Source: Amaurobius ferox (lineage: Eukaryota > Arthropoda > Arachnida > Araneae > Amaurobiidae). Taken from it: a DNA stretch of 64,000 nt. Of the stretch, positions 23,767 to 35,655 are shown piece after piece. The notes under the pieces were generated by a model that worked only from the letters and a program-made list of their open reading frames with translations, made no database searches and had not been told where the DNA came from. The translations under genes were made by a program, and so were the position numbers. Within the stretch, counting starts at the first letter, position 1, and each line of letters opens with the position of its first letter. Location of the stretch: the NCBI GenBank assembly GCA_951213105.1, contig OX578146.1:52594775-52658774 (forward strand), written 5' to 3'.

Positions 23767-25175
23767 AACTGGTTTTGAAACCGAGCGGACTCGCTCACTG
23801 GTTCATATCCGCATTGAGTACAAAATCATGAGCCTGTATTTAACGACATGATAGAAGGTTAAAAATATAATAGGAATTTTTTTTAACAAAATGCAGAACT
23901 TTGAAACACATTAAATGACCCTCTTTGAGAAAATTAAACCCACTTTTAACAACAATGGATAAAAAGACACTCCGACATGGGTGTTTAACTCAATCGTCTC
24001 TTTCAGACGATCAAATGTTAATGGAGATAGGGATCATGATGAAAACGGCGGGAGCGTCAAAATAATCGACTGCTACAGTCATTTCCCTGCAAAAAAATCA
24101 TCTCGAACAGTCAGTCGTATATATCTACCACGCAGTTCATTGGCATCGGGAGAATGGCGTCTTCTCTGAACCGATTATTTGGACCCTAAGCCCCACTGAT
24201 GGCACATTTAACGTACATACCCCACGCAAGTCAGGGTAATGATCCACCATAGTCTAGGCGCAAAACCCTATCGTTGACACATTTAGTTTTGATGCAGCAA
24301 TTGTCTGGGCGCTAAGCTTTCGTGTTGACATATTTAATGCAATCTCCGTGCAGATTTCTGAGGGTTCCCTATCATTGTGTGGGTTTTCCCAAGAATTCGT
24401 ACCTCACATGGAAGGTGGGTTCAGTGGCATTTTATTTCTGCTGATATTTTTCCAGCAGAATCTTACACGCCCCACCCGAGAGCGAAACTTTCTGCCAATC
24501 CAATAGGCAAATTTCACAAAAACAAAGTACTGTTTGGGGTAAAATATCACCGTGCTTCTGCATAAAATCATCATCGGGTTCGTCCACGGATATTGATCCC
24601 ATATTTGGTGATAGAAATACGCGTGTGCACGCACACACACACACACTTCTGTAGGCACCATTGTAGATACAGATGAGCACTGATGGTCGCCGAGAGGTGT
24701 CCACAAGTGACCCTCACCTCATCAGTGCTCCTAACCCCTGCGTGAGAGACCTATGCACATATAGTACACAAAAAATCTACCTATTCAATTTGCCTGCACA
24801 AATTTAAAAAAACATATATCAATATCTACCCCCTATACAAATTTTTTAAGCAATATAAAAATCTGAACCACCCATCTCCCCTAAAAAAACACAGAAAATA
24901 TCTAGAGTCCCGACATTTAATCGCACATTACAAAGGAACCTAACCCTGCCTACATTACCGCAGGAAAATAGAAAAATAAAAATAAGCATTGTCTCAAAAA
25001 TGCACATTTAGTTTAGTTTGCTCAGACAGAAGGGAGAGAGATATTTGACCTAGATCCCAGGTCAACACCACTCCTAATCTGTTCCTGACTATCACCTCAT
25101 AGCCCCTGGTGAAAATATATTTGTCTTATTCGCCTTCTACTTTCCGTAATTGCAACGCCATGACTATAATTTTAT
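23767..25175. other. Unrecognised non-coding region
   Basis: About 1.4 kb without a credible gene. It has moderate G+C, a short AC microsatellite (about 24629-24646) and a hairpin listed separately. Several overlapping short frames at 24377-24706 on both strands look like chance openings and lack motifs. Confidence 0.4.
24675..24730. repeat. 11-bp inverted repeat with 34-nt loop
   Basis: GAGCACTGATG at 24675-24685 is perfectly complementary to CATCAGTGCTC at 24720-24730. The enclosed loop is G+C-rich relative to the region. It could be a small structured RNA or a repeat terminus; no further evidence. Confidence 0.5.
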
Positions 25176-25430
25176 CCCTCCCCCGCTGCCTTGCTGGAGT
25201 CGAGGATAGCACTCAGATGACCTGAGTTTGAGTCCGGGCTTTGCCCAAACTGTCCCCGTGTTTAGGCGGAGTACGGGCACATTAAATATGTAGGCCTGTA
25301 CATCCTTCAGCGAGGTTGGTAGTAGGGGAAAGATGGTACTGCCTCTGTGAATGTCGCCCCCCTGGGTTTCGGTCTAAATTGGGTGGCAGCGTCTCGGCTG
25401 GCTAAACAGATACCTTACACCTTTAATTCT
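25176..25430 (+). mobile_element. tRNA-derived SINE, copy 1
   Basis: A tRNA-like head with a B-box-like 'gagtttgagtccgggct' is followed by a body ('actgtccccgtgtt', 'gggcacattaaatatgt') and a tail ('tctaaattgggtggcag', 'gctaaacagata'). The body and tail match the minus-strand copy at 59884-60160 closely. RNA polymerase III promoter boxes are inferred. The copy abuts a LINE A 3' end at about 25440. Confidence 0.7.
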
Positions 25431-25439
25431 TTCATTAAT

Positions 25440-25860
25440 ATTCAGAAGGAGATTACCGGATCCAAGAATACCCGCTCCTAAAAAGCAACCTTAAAAAAGG
25501 TGATGGGCAAACACGATAATTATAGTAATATCGAATGACATATGAACAGCTAGATATAAAACAATTACAATAAATAATTACATCATAACAACTAAAAAGA
25601 TAAACATGGACAATAAAAAAGATACAGATGACAGTAAAAGCAGGTAAACAATTAGCTATCAATACTGAAAAAAATGTCAATTTCAACTGAATTATAAGTA
25701 AATAACCAGTCTTTGATAGCCCTGGAAAAGGAACGATAGGTAACAATGCTTTAAAAAAATTGAAGCCGAAGATTGTAAAATCTAGGAGTTAAAAAGAGAT
25801 AAAATTTCTGAAACTTAGTAGAATTGGTTTGTAGAGGTTTGATCATACCCCGTCTTAGCA
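25440..25860 (-). pseudogene. LINE A ORF2 C-terminus and 3' end
   Basis: On the minus strand, residues such as FPGLSKTGYLLIIQL recur in two other fragments (61315-61625 and 62785-63120), identifying the 3' end of one non-LTR retrotransposon family. The frame continues, after removal of the HINE at 25891-27216, from the reverse transcriptase fragment at 27379-28145. The end lies near 'aatctccttctgaatatt' (about 25440). Frameshifts and stops make it inactive. Confidence 0.6.
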
Positions 25861-25890
25861 CGAAGTTACTTTAACTGTCACCCGCATTTT

Positions 25891-25936
25891 TTAACACTTT
25901 ACAACAAAGTTGAAAAGTGTTTATGACTTTGTTCAT

Positions 25937-25986
<50 letters not shown>

Positions 25987-27216
25987 CGTTAGCACGATAA
26001 CTGCCGTAAAAATGACTTAATCAAAATGAAATTTTAGTATGTTGTTCAGACGGTCTGTAGGACCTATGGGAATATAAATAAATAATATCACACAATTAGT
26101 TTTGGATTGAACCCGAGTTGAAAAAATGAAATACATTGAGCCCTATGGGACCTAATTTTTCTAACATTTTTTAAGCGGATTTAAAATTCACAAATTGCTT
26201 CGAAAATTTTAGGTAATAATCAAATTGTTCCATAAAATATATAAAAAAAAATTCAGCTAAATATATTCAGTAGTTTTTTAAATAAAAATTAAAATAATAA
26301 TTACACATCTTATATGAAACGATCACGTGACCATGATATTAAACGATCACATGACCCACTTCAAAATGAGATATAGCATCCATCTTGTTTCAAATTCGTG
26401 ATTTTTTAAAGTTCTTTTTAATTCATATTGAGTGTTGTATCCATCCTAAAACTACTTTATTTCTGCTTAAATTCTGTGCATCTACATACTAAAACAACAC
26501 AATGACAATATATTTGAGTTTAAATTCTCATTCAAATTTGATTATTTCTACAACTAAGCCTATTTTTCTCCTATGTAAAATGTAAACAGCAAAATATGTA
26601 GAATGAGTTGTATTAGAATTACTGTATTTCTTTAACACAAAATAATTCAGTACATGGAGTCTGCATGGCTGATATGAATGAAATATTAATTGATTTTATA
26701 AACAGAAGGACGATATTTTTCGATGAAGTTTTAAGCATAAAGTTTATGAATTGTAGCTCCATGGTCTTAATTTTTAAATAAAATAAATTATTATAGTATT
26801 GTGATGAATGAAATGGAGAAAGTTATGAATGAAATCTTGCTTTTATAGAGAGATCCAGGCGTGTTATTTTTTCTATGACGTCATTTGAATTAATTTCAGT
26901 TGTTTTCGATGAAGTTTTCAAATATAATAAATTATCGTAGTATTATGATAGATTTAAAAATATTACCGTGGAATGTATTGCATTTTAGAGATATTTAAAC
27001 CACGCAATTTATATTTCAATGCCGTCTTTTGAATGAAGTTCATTTTTTTCAATGAAGGTTTAAGTTTTCAAATATAATAAATCAATGTAGTATCGTGATA
27101 AGTTTTAAAATATTACCGAGGAATGTATTGCATTTTCGACTTTTTTAAATAAAATTGCATTGAAGTTGGAAAGTGTTTCATAATCAATGCTTTAAGCATG
27201 ATTGATCTTTCTTGTT
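25891..27216 (-). mobile_element. HINE, complete copy inserted in LINE A
   Basis: Read on the minus strand it begins AACAAGAAAGATCAATCATG (27216 downwards) and ends with the palindrome at 25891-25922. It contains about 11 TCTG/GACA units (about 25938-25985) and every conserved block. It separates LINE A reverse transcriptase from its C-terminal region, showing that it inserted after LINE A. Confidence 0.8.
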
Positions 27217-28735
27217 TATAATATAAAACATATTAAGATCTTTGTAAGCATAAAGATACCTAAATGGCATCATCATAGAATCGAGGAAAAGAGGAAAAGA
27301 TGGTGTCTAACAAGGTTTACATAAGAAAATTCTAATAAATACTTTTTGAAGCAAAATAACAGGCCTAAGTGTATTCAGTTAAGTTCCATCAAAACAGGTT
27401 ATGCCATATTGAATCAGATAGTGAAATAAGGAGTAATAAAGAAATTTAAGAATATCAGGAGGACAAATATGGCGTACAATAAAAAATTGTCTGATATTTA
27501 ACTTTAATTGTTTATTAAGACCAGTAATATGAGGTTTCCAAGACAGCAAGTCATCGATGGTAATACCAAGGTATTTAAAGCTACTCACCTGCTCGATTAT
27601 TTTACAATTGCAAGTACTATCTGGATAACAAGTATGATATTTTAACACAAAGCCAAATAAAGATTTTTTGGTCAAGGCAGAACAAATAAGTCTAGATTTT
27701 TTGACATTGAGAACAATATTATTAGCAGAGAACCATTGCCTAATATTAGCCAGATCGTTTTCCATATTTCTCAAGACCTCAGGATTTGTAGGCCCATGAT
27801 AAGACAAAGCAATATCATCAGCAAAAGCAGTCAAAGTCCCTTTAAAATTAAACAAGCCATTACAAAAGATTAAACAAGCCATTACAAGCCATTACAAGCC
27901 ATTAAAATTAAGCCATTACAAAAGACAAGAAACAAGATCGGACCCAGGACCGATACCTGGGAAACGCCCTGCTCAAGTAACTTCTTTTTACTTATAGCAG
28001 AACCAATTCTAACGGATTGCTCATACCCATTGAGATAAGATCTGAACCATTCCAACGTAATTCCCTGAATATCAATCCTCTGCAGTTTACACAGCAAGAT
28101 ATTATAATCACCACAATCACATGCTTTCTTGATATCCAGAAACACATCAGTAACCCTATGGCCAGCATTTAAACCCTAATTGATTTCTCCAAAAAATGTC
28201 ATTAACGCGTCGTCAGTACTTTTTTTTTCGCGAATCCCAAATTGGCAAGAATTGAAAAAATTTATGGAATTCAAATACTTAATATTTTCTTAAATATTTT
28301 TTCAATAGTTTTAGTAAAAATAGACAAAAGGGAAATAGGTCTGCAAATATTGGGATTCTTTTTGTCACCTTTTTTATAAATTGGAATAATAACAGCAAAT
28401 TTAAATTATTCAGGAAATAAGCCATTATCAAACCTTAAATTGATGATATAAGAGAAAGCATCACATATAAATAGGGAAATATTGTGAACAACGGTAGCAG
28501 TAATTGCCATCAAAGCCAGGCGAGCTGGATCGTGGAAAACTCCCAAGAGTACTCAAATCCTCATTTGGATCAGTAAGTAGAACGAAAAAAGAGCCACTAT
28601 TGGGCAGAGCATCACTTACATCCATGTACCAAGTTCCATTGGCAAGATCATCGGAGTGTTGGTTTGAGAAATAACTGTTACATTCTTCCACAATATCAGG
28701 ATCTGATAATAGCATTTCGACTTCGGCGGTGGTAA
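27217..28735 (-). pseudogene. LINE A reverse transcriptase (decayed)
   Basis: The minus strand encodes pieces of a non-LTR reverse transcriptase. 28145-27882 carries FLDIKKACD, GVSQVSVLGPILFLVF and linker motifs. 27882-27379 carries the catalytic TAFADDIALSY and FKYLGITID. 28715-28461 encodes the stretch between endonuclease and RT (DPDIVEECNSYFSNQH). The frame is broken by stops and by a slippage duplication at about 27850-27925, where 'caagccattacaag'-type units recur just before the RT catalytic motif. It is non-functional, belongs with the endonuclease fragment at 31209-32475 once the solo LTR is removed, and is probably of the Jockey/CR1 group. Only the RT identity is secure. Confidence 0.85.
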
Positions 28736-28796
28736 GCGAGTGAATACAGAGTCTGTAGTCGTTGAACCAGCGCAGCTCACGAAATTGGTAACAATG

Positions 28797-31203
28797 TGTG
28801 GGAGCGTAACTTAAAGCTAAAGCTTTAGCTTAATTATCATTAGCATAACATATATTTATCTCTCTTAACATGGCCATAAATTCGTACATAGTGGACTCAT
28901 TTATTATTGTAGTACATTGCATTATTGTGCCGCTATTAACCCTCCAATTGTTTTACCTTTCGTGCGAGTCCTGTAAGGGTATATTTAATTAATATAGTAC
29001 TCAATGGATTACACCAATTTAACTTTAACAATATTATTTATTAACACATAATATACTTAATTACTTAATTTATAACAATTATTCATATTATTAACACTTT
29101 ATAACAAAGTTGAAAAGTGTTTATGACTTTGTTCATTCTGTCTGTCTGTCTGCCTGTATGTCTGTCTGTCTGTTTGTCTGTATGTCTGTCTGTCTGTCTG
29201 TCCGTTAGCACGATAACTGCCGTAAAAATGACTTAATCAAAATGAAATTTTAGTATGTTGTTCAGACGGTCTGTAGGACCTATGGAAATATAAATGAATA
29301 ATATGACCCAATTAGTTTTGGATTGAACCCGGGTTGAAAAAATGAAATATATTGAGCCCTATGGGACCTAATTTTTCAAACATTTTTTAAGCGAATTTAA
29401 AATCCACAAATTGCTACGAAAATTTTAGGTAATATTCAAATTGTTCCATGAAATATATAAAAAAAATTCAGCGAAATATATTCAGTAGTTTTTAAATAAA
29501 AATTAAAATAATAATAACACCTCTTATATGAAGCGATCACGTGACCATGATATGAAAAGATCACGTGACCCACTTCAAAATGATATACGGCATCCATCTT
29601 GTCTCAAAATCGTGATTTTTAAAGTTCTTTTTAATTCATATTGAGTGTTGTATCCGTTCTAAAACCACTTTATTTTTGCCTAAATTATGTTCATCTACAT
29701 ACTGAAACAATTCAATGACAATATATTTGAGTTTAAATGCTCATCCAAATTTGATTATTTCTACAACGAAGCCTATTTTTCACCTATGTAAAATGTAAAC
29801 AGCAAAATATGTAGAATGAGTTGTATTAGAAATGCTGTATTTCTTTAACACAAAATCATTTAGTTCATGGAGTCTGCATAGCTGATATGAATGAAATAGT
29901 CATTGATTTTACAAAGAGCAGGACGATTTTTTTCGATGAAGTTTTACGCATAGAGTTTAATTACTTGTAGCTCCATGGTCTTAATTTTTAAATAAAATAA
30001 ATTATTATAGTATTGTGATGAATGACATGAATGGGAAATTATTTATGAATGACATGCTGCTTTTATAGAGAGAGCCAGGCGTGTTATTTTTTCTATAACG
30101 TCATTTGAATGAATTTCAGTTGTTTTCTATGAAGTTTTCAAATATAATAAATTATCGTAGTATTATGATAATTCTAAAATTATTACCGAGGAATGTATCA
30201 CATTTTAGAGATGCAGGCAATTTATATTTCAATGCCGTCATTTGAATGAAATTCATTTTTTTCGATGAAAGTTTAAGTTTTCAAATATAATAAATTAATG
30301 TAGTATTGTGATAAGTTTTGAAATATTACCGAGGAATGCATTGCATTTTAGACATGTTTAAATAAAATTGCATTGAAGTTGGAAAGTGTTTCATAGAATG
30401 TACTTGTGTACTTCAATGCTTTAAGCATGATTGATCTCTCTTGTTAATTATTTCGGCGGAGAGACCATATGAGACCTGTATGAAAATTCCTAAAATGTAG
30501 TTAGGACCAGATATCATATTTGAGGAACACATACCTTCAAGTCTGTCTTAGGCTTTGACCATATATCGAAATGCTTGCATCAGTAACTAGTACTTGTCAT
30601 AACTCAAGGTGTTTGGCTCCTTCTCGTACTTCTGATTGCATTGCACATATCAATCGGTCTAGCCATTATTTTGAAACATCTGCGGAACACTCGACATTTG
30701 AACTACTACCAACAAGTCATAATGTCGCACAAGTACATTCTCGTATCTTTGTTATATCATCTCTCACAAGTCATCTCTTAAGTATATTCTCAAGTCAAAT
30801 CTTTCCAGTATTTTCGTTATGTCTGCGTTATGTCATCTCTGTAGTATCTTTAAGTCATTTCTAAGTATCTTTCTAGTCATTTTTTCAGTCCTTCGCAAGT
30901 GTCGTTCTTAGGTCACAAGTTGTGGCTCTCTTTCCCTCGGAGGTGTCACTCCCCCTTTGCTTTCATTTGCAGCATTCAGTGTGACGCAACAAGCACTTTC
31001 TCCATTGGTTAATCATTTAACCAATGTCGTGGTTCACATTTTCGTAAGCGTTCATTCGGCCCGCTCTGTCTTGACTCTCCTAAATTTGTGGTTTGCTGTA
31101 AACCTCGGCGCCACTCAGACTCGAAGTATTGTTCGATGTTTCGGACACAATATGCACATAAAACTATCTGAACCAAAGTGTGAGATCTATTTCTTATCCC
31201 ACA
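28797..31203. mobile_element. Solo LTR with nested HINE
   Basis: The element starts TGTGGGAG and ends TCCCACA, perfect 7-bp terminal inverted repeats of the TG...CA type, and is flanked by the 5-bp duplication CAATG (28792-28796 and 31204-31208). On either side the LINE A frame resumes: KKWTIV on the right leads into the stretch preceding DPDIVEE on the left. Without the HINE at 29091-30445 it is about 1.05 kb long, fitting a solo LTR left by recombination. A 5-bp duplication is compatible with gypsy or BEL/Pao groups. Orientation was not determined, and the 97-codon frame at 30571-30864 has no recognisable motif. Confidence 0.75.
29091..30445 (-). mobile_element. HINE, complete copy inserted in the solo LTR
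   Basis: Minus-strand copy with the palindrome at 29091-29122, an interrupted TCTG microsatellite at about 29139-29203, and the 5' end 'cttgtt' at about 30440-30445. Very similar to the copy at 25891-27216. Its position inside the LTR gives the order LINE A, then LTR, then HINE. Confidence 0.8.
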
Positions 31204-31208
31204 CAATG

Positions 31209-32475
31209 GTCCATTTCTTCCGAATATTTCCATTAGTACCAATAAATTGCTTTTGATAAAAGGCATTTCTATAATCTCTGACATCACTAGTTGGCTGGTT
31301 ACGAAAGTGTTTGTAGGTGTCATGTAGTCCAGTGTTTTGGGGCCATTTTCGTAGTTTACTAAATAGTTTGTGTTCAGTTATGATACAAATTAATATTTCA
31401 TCATTCATCCAACCACACTTTAAATACCTATGAAATGACTCTTTCACATATCGACACCATTCAAGGCAAGACTATAAAACAGTCATAAAATTGCCAAAGG
31501 CAAAGCTTGCAGTTTTTTTTAACATAGACTTTCTCCCAAGTGCAACCAAAAATTTTACTCTTCGGGAGTTTGTAATCAATGTTCTGTAAAATTTCAGTTA
31601 GCTATCGCTGGGGGTCTTAAGAATTGGATCGATGGATATTGACAAAAGTTGCATACAGTGATCAATTATATCGATGTCAGCAATCAAAACACTTTTCTTG
31701 GCAAGTGACGCAGTCTTACCAAATATGTGATCAATACATGTGTCAGTTTTTTCAATCATGCGCGTTGGGATACTAATCAAGGACTTAAATCCATTAGCAG
31801 CGAGCTCAATAAGATAATAATTCACTAAATGGTTGGAATCGTTAACATTGACATCACCAACAATGTACTCATCCATTATTCCAGGACTATGTAAAATGCA
31901 CTTAATTTCATTAACAAATCTGTCTATGACAAAGATTTGGTATCTATAAACGGCATATATAGAAAATCTGTAGCCACCATAAATACAATTGACATTTATC
32001 ACATCAGCTGTCGTAAGATTCTCGAAACAAGCAGTAGATTTACATGTAATTTTGTTAGAAATAAATAAAATTTGACCACAAGCTCGATACTTATCATTAC
32101 ACCTAAAGTATGAAACATAATCAGAAATTGAGTAAAAAGAGGTTTCGGCGTTGTTAATCCATTTTTCAGTCAGTGCTATGAGATATGTGGTTTAATTTCA
32201 AAAAGTTCAAAACAAGCCTGAAATTGTGAAAAATTGCTCCTCAAACTACGAATATTTTGATGGCGAATTAGGAGACCTGAACCCTTTCTAGCAAATTTGT
32301 TGATATCCGTCATTGAGTTGGCAGAATTGCAGAGCACGGGAACAAATGGACAGTTATATCCATTTAAATGATTAGCCGTTAGATTGTTTGATGGACACTT
32401 ATTTTCCATAGAACTGTTACCAGGATTGTGATCACATTCATCATCAGGATTATATTCAACAGGCTTAAAATCCAC
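31209..32475 (-). pseudogene. LINE A endonuclease domain and linker (decayed)
   Basis: Minus-strand fragments of an apurinic-type (EEP) endonuclease. At 32475-32176 the domain start reads LLIRHQNIRSLRSNFSQFQA. 32002-31598 contains DEYIVGDVNVND and a DTCIDHIF motif. 31447-31209 encodes the basic linker with HKLFSKLRKWP and IRKKWTIV. Frames are interrupted by stops and frameshifts, so no intact ORF2 remains. Together with the RT pieces at 27.4-28.7 kb this is one non-LTR retrotransposon ORF2. Confidence 0.8.
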
Positions 32476-32499
32476 AGCTGCCCCAACAATTTGTCATGG

Positions 32500-33465
32500 A
32501 CGACCCAAAAATTCCAATACCTTGACTCCAACTGGCCATACACCGGGATCAGAAAGTTCGTGGTAATATTCCTCGCTAGCTGAAAGAAGAAAAGAAGCGT
32601 ATCGGTCTATATTTCTCGTCTATAGCTTAACACAATGAAGTCCAAATCTTAGAAAGTGCAACGTCTTTATGCAGCGTGTCTGGTTGGAAGAAACTTACAA
32701 GAACTCGTCTCATCCTGGGGATCTTTATGACCCGGATACCAGTAGACTCACTCAACCCCTCAAATGGAACCGGACGTCTTTTCAATATGTCATTGCCATT
32801 TCCCACTAGATTGTTTCCCACAGTTGGCCAATATTGCGGACGAATTTCTCGTCAAAGGGACAATGAAGATTCTAGACTTCAAGTCTAGAATCTTCATTGT
32901 CCCTTTTATAACTAGGCGATGCCAGATTATGATTTTTCGTATTTCTCATCACCACAGAGGAAAAATTCTTCATCAGATTTTGAGCTTTTTTAATTTCATA
33001 TTGATGACAATGGAAATTCGAAGAAATTCTGACTCATAAAGCTGAAGTTGTCCTTCGTCATCCAAAGCATCACCACTCATATATGTTTCGCTAACTCCTA
33101 AGTCACTATTAACCATATATCCGCCCAATTGGTGTATGTACTTTTGCATTCGCAATTTTTTTTATCTGCGTCTCAACTACATCAAGCCTATTAAGTACAC
33201 TAGCTTGAAATAACTCGAGCTTATCCATAACTGTACATACTACTTTGTCAACATCCGTAACATCAGCCTTCACCACATCCAGAGAGACATCTTTTACATT
33301 ACACTTTAACTGCGCTTGCTCATAAAGACTCTGTATATCCTTACCATAATTTTCAAAGTTTCTTTTTTCCTGCTGTGTAACGGATTTCATGTCCATCACC
33401 TTAAGAAATAATAGTTTCATATTATTTAATGTTGACCGAAATATCTTTGTCTCACTTTCCAACAC
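32500..33465 (-). pseudogene. LINE A ORF1-like region (decayed)
   Basis: Two minus-strand frames precede the endonuclease. 33465-33109 (118 residues, predicted coiled coil with many heptad-like Leu/Val/Ile positions) extends into 33155-32973. 32821-32627 contains IKIPRMRRVLVSFFQPD, reminiscent of nucleic-acid-binding ORF1 C-termini of CR1/L2-type LINEs. The two are separated by a perfect 53-bp palindrome. Assignment as ORF1 rests on position and character rather than a diagnostic motif. Confidence 0.5.
32854..32906. repeat. Perfect 53-bp palindrome
   Basis: The 26-bp arm 32854-32879 (starts AAAGGGACAATGAAG) is exactly complementary to 32881-32906, with a single central C. It lies inside the LINE A ORF1-like region. 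A perfect palindrome of this size with a 1-nt centre is rare and unstable, and suggests a fold-back inversion junction or an artefact. Confidence 0.95.
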
Positions 33466-33906
33466 ATCGGTAGGTGTGTTTCCGACCTTCAGGTAGGCCT
33501 GGCGGCCTGGGTCGAAGAAGAAAAAAAATCACTTTAGCAAAAGCTATTATACACAGTGGTTAACGCGTGGGCATTCCACGGCCTAGACCGGGGGCTCACC
33601 TAAACATTATATAACTTCTGAAATCCCCTCCCGGGTAGAAAGGTTGATCCCCAACACGAAACCGGACGAACGAGCCACCTGAACCCACCGGACGGATAAA
33701 ACCACCGACTCCGCCACATAGCACGCGCGCCAACCAGGACACCAAGGGTACAGCAGTCTACCGCTCCGCCGACCAACCGCCACAAGTCCCAGAGAGGAAC
33801 GCCGATGAGGACGAGTAGAACACACACCAGCAAGCCAGAAACCCGCCCACAAAGAAACTAGCCAAACAACCGCACCACAGACAAAGCGGCGATGCACTTG
33901 CACCAC
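33466..33906. other. GC-rich block with SINE-like pieces
   Basis: A marked G+C-rich island in AT-rich surroundings. At 33486-33525 the plus strand resembles the tail of the SINE at 59884 ('caggtaggcctg', then 'gaagaagaa'). At about 33552-33600 'acacagtggttaacgcgtgg' resembles that SINE's tRNA-like head. 33600-33906 is unassigned; lying directly upstream of LINE A ORF1 on the minus strand, it may be the LINE A 5' UTR. Two overlapping minus-strand frames there look like chance openings. Confidence 0.4.
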
Positions 33907-34576
33907 AGAATATTTATTTCAAAATAAAAATAAAATACAACCGATCGAGGATAATTCAACGGCAACATCAGCGGGCAATATCAAAAATATTAAATAACAT
34001 CAATAATTTAAGAAACAAAATACTAAATCAAAATCAATCAAAAACATTATAATTAACCAAAAAACAGTAATCCAAACAAAAACCAACCGTTCACCAATAA
34101 TCAAACCAAAACCCCATCATAAAACTAATACAACCTACATAAAAGCAATATCTCAGAAGTCAAAAAGATACAAATAATTCTGACAAACCAACGAAAATAA
34201 AATAAAAACAATAACCCACCACCGATAAAGACATCAAACAATCATTTAAACAGATCAACAGAAATATCTCAAAAATTGAACTTAAATCACCTAAATACAC
34301 TATCATAAATAACCACTACGAACAAACGAATCCAGCAGAACTTAAATAAACTAGTCACCCAGAGAAATTCAACCATGACGAACCAACAAACACAACAGAA
34401 CCTGTACAAACCAAAACAAACAAACAACTCAAAGAAATCCTACCCTAAAATAAAATCGACCCTCTTCAAGCGATCATAAAACTAATAAAAATACTAAACA
34501 TTAGCCCTTAATAAAACTAATAAAATCCAACAGAAATAAATAAATAATTTAAATAAATGATCTTCAACACAAAGCG
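33907..34576 (-). mobile_element. LINE B1 T/G-rich tail, distal part
   Basis: On the minus strand this is T/G-rich, C-poor sequence without frames. It continues 43972-44906 across the gypsy insertion. Together the two parts are about 1.6 kb, close to the T/G-rich stretch of about 1.57 kb that follows the ORF1 of the related plus-strand element (49883-51450). Confidence 0.55.
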
Positions 34577-34581
34577 CAGAT
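34577..34581. repeat. Gypsy target-site duplication, left
   Basis: CAGAT directly before the left LTR, repeated as CAGAT at 43967-43971 directly after the right LTR. Five bases is the usual size for Ty3/gypsy elements. Confidence 0.95.
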
Positions 34582-35447
34582 TGTCGTGGGACAGTATTGG
34601 AATTTTCCTGTCGCCACTTCACTTCTAGAAAGTATTACCCCCCCCCCCTCTCTCTTTGGAAACGGTTGACATTCCATGGCTATGAGTAAGAGACCAGCTG
34701 CAGTGGTGAGAAAATGGCACAGGACGCTATCTTATTTTTAAATAAAATGGACACCTGCAAGAGGGCTAGAGCCCCCCAATTTTTAGCCAACCCTTGGGAA
34801 GGGGCCAAGTCCAGTGATTCGATGGAGCCCGGCCGCGTCACTGAATTTATGGGTTTTCGAACCTATAGCGGCCAAGCGTCAGTTATGGAGCCCGGCCAGG
34901 GGGCCGTCCGAGATCCCGACGAAGAGAAGAAGAGTTGAGAGAGAACTCAGTTGGTAATTTTCAGAGTTTAGACTGGGTCGTCTAATAACCGACGGATGAG
35001 TGCCACCTCGATGCCGTCCTGCCGTACCTAAAAGGGGTAAGTCCTTTTGTCCTCTCCCACTGCAGACTGAGTATCAGAGAATATATATTATTTAATAAGG
35101 AAGTTAACTGCCTAACTTGAGGGCTATTATGATATTTAATTTAACTAGAGAGGGGGAAATGATCAGATCGATCATTATCCAATACCTACTTAGCGAATGT
35201 AAATATGTTCTATGTAATTAAGATGACATTTTGTGGTTTTTTTAAATTTTAAGTAACAAGTTTTGAATATAAGTATTTTAAAATAAAAGCTTTATTAACT
35301 TTTAATTAGTATTTATTGTGTGTTCTCGTGATGCATTTTCTAATTAATCAGAACCTGGAGATATGCTCGGTAATCGAGCAAGTGGCGTGCAGAAGTACGA
35401 TTAACGGCCAATGTGTAATTGTAAGATTTCAGCGGAGCCACGCCACA
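34582..35447 (+). repeat. Gypsy 5' LTR
   Basis: Starts TGTCGTGGGACAG and ends GCCACGCCACA. It contains an 11-C run (34638-34648), a TATA-like 'gaatatatattattt' (about 35078) and an AATAAA at 35282-35287. A 74-codon frame (34714-34938) is present in both LTRs but is not a convincing gene. Confidence 0.95.
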
Positions 35448-35452
35448 TATTA

Positions 35453-35467
35453 TGGCGCCGAGACCAG
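35453..35467 (+). other. Candidate primer-binding site
   Basis: TGGCGCCGAGACCAG lies five bases after the LTR end. TGG at its start fits complementarity to the CCA end of a tRNA. I could not assign the tRNA species with confidence. Confidence 0.5.
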
Positions 35468-35655
35468 TCTTGTGCACAGTTATCAAAGTGCCTCGATTAA
35501 TATTTGACTGGATAATGTAATTATTCAAAATTCAAAATTCAGAGAAAATTTTTTTTGTGAAATGAATATGCATCATGGGAAGATCTTTGTAATATTGTAA
35601 ATAATAAGTGAGTTAATATTTAATAATTTGAAAGTAGATATAAAAATTGTACAAG

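Noticed and set aside
24377..24706. Overlapping frames on both strands (62-100 codons)
   Set aside because: Three overlapping frames in an AC-repeat-containing region, none with a motif; typical chance openings.
30571..30864. 97-codon frame in the solo LTR
   Set aside because: Ser/His-rich product from a region of short 'aagtcat'-type repeats; no motif and inside an LTR.
33600..33906. Two overlapping Trp/Gly/Arg-rich minus-strand frames
   Set aside because: GC-rich composition suppresses stop codons; no homology recognised and two overlapping frames look equally good.
34714..34938. 74-codon frame in each gypsy LTR (also 43233-43457)
   Set aside because: Identical only because the LTRs are identical; low-complexity composition and no recognisable motif, so not supported as a gene.
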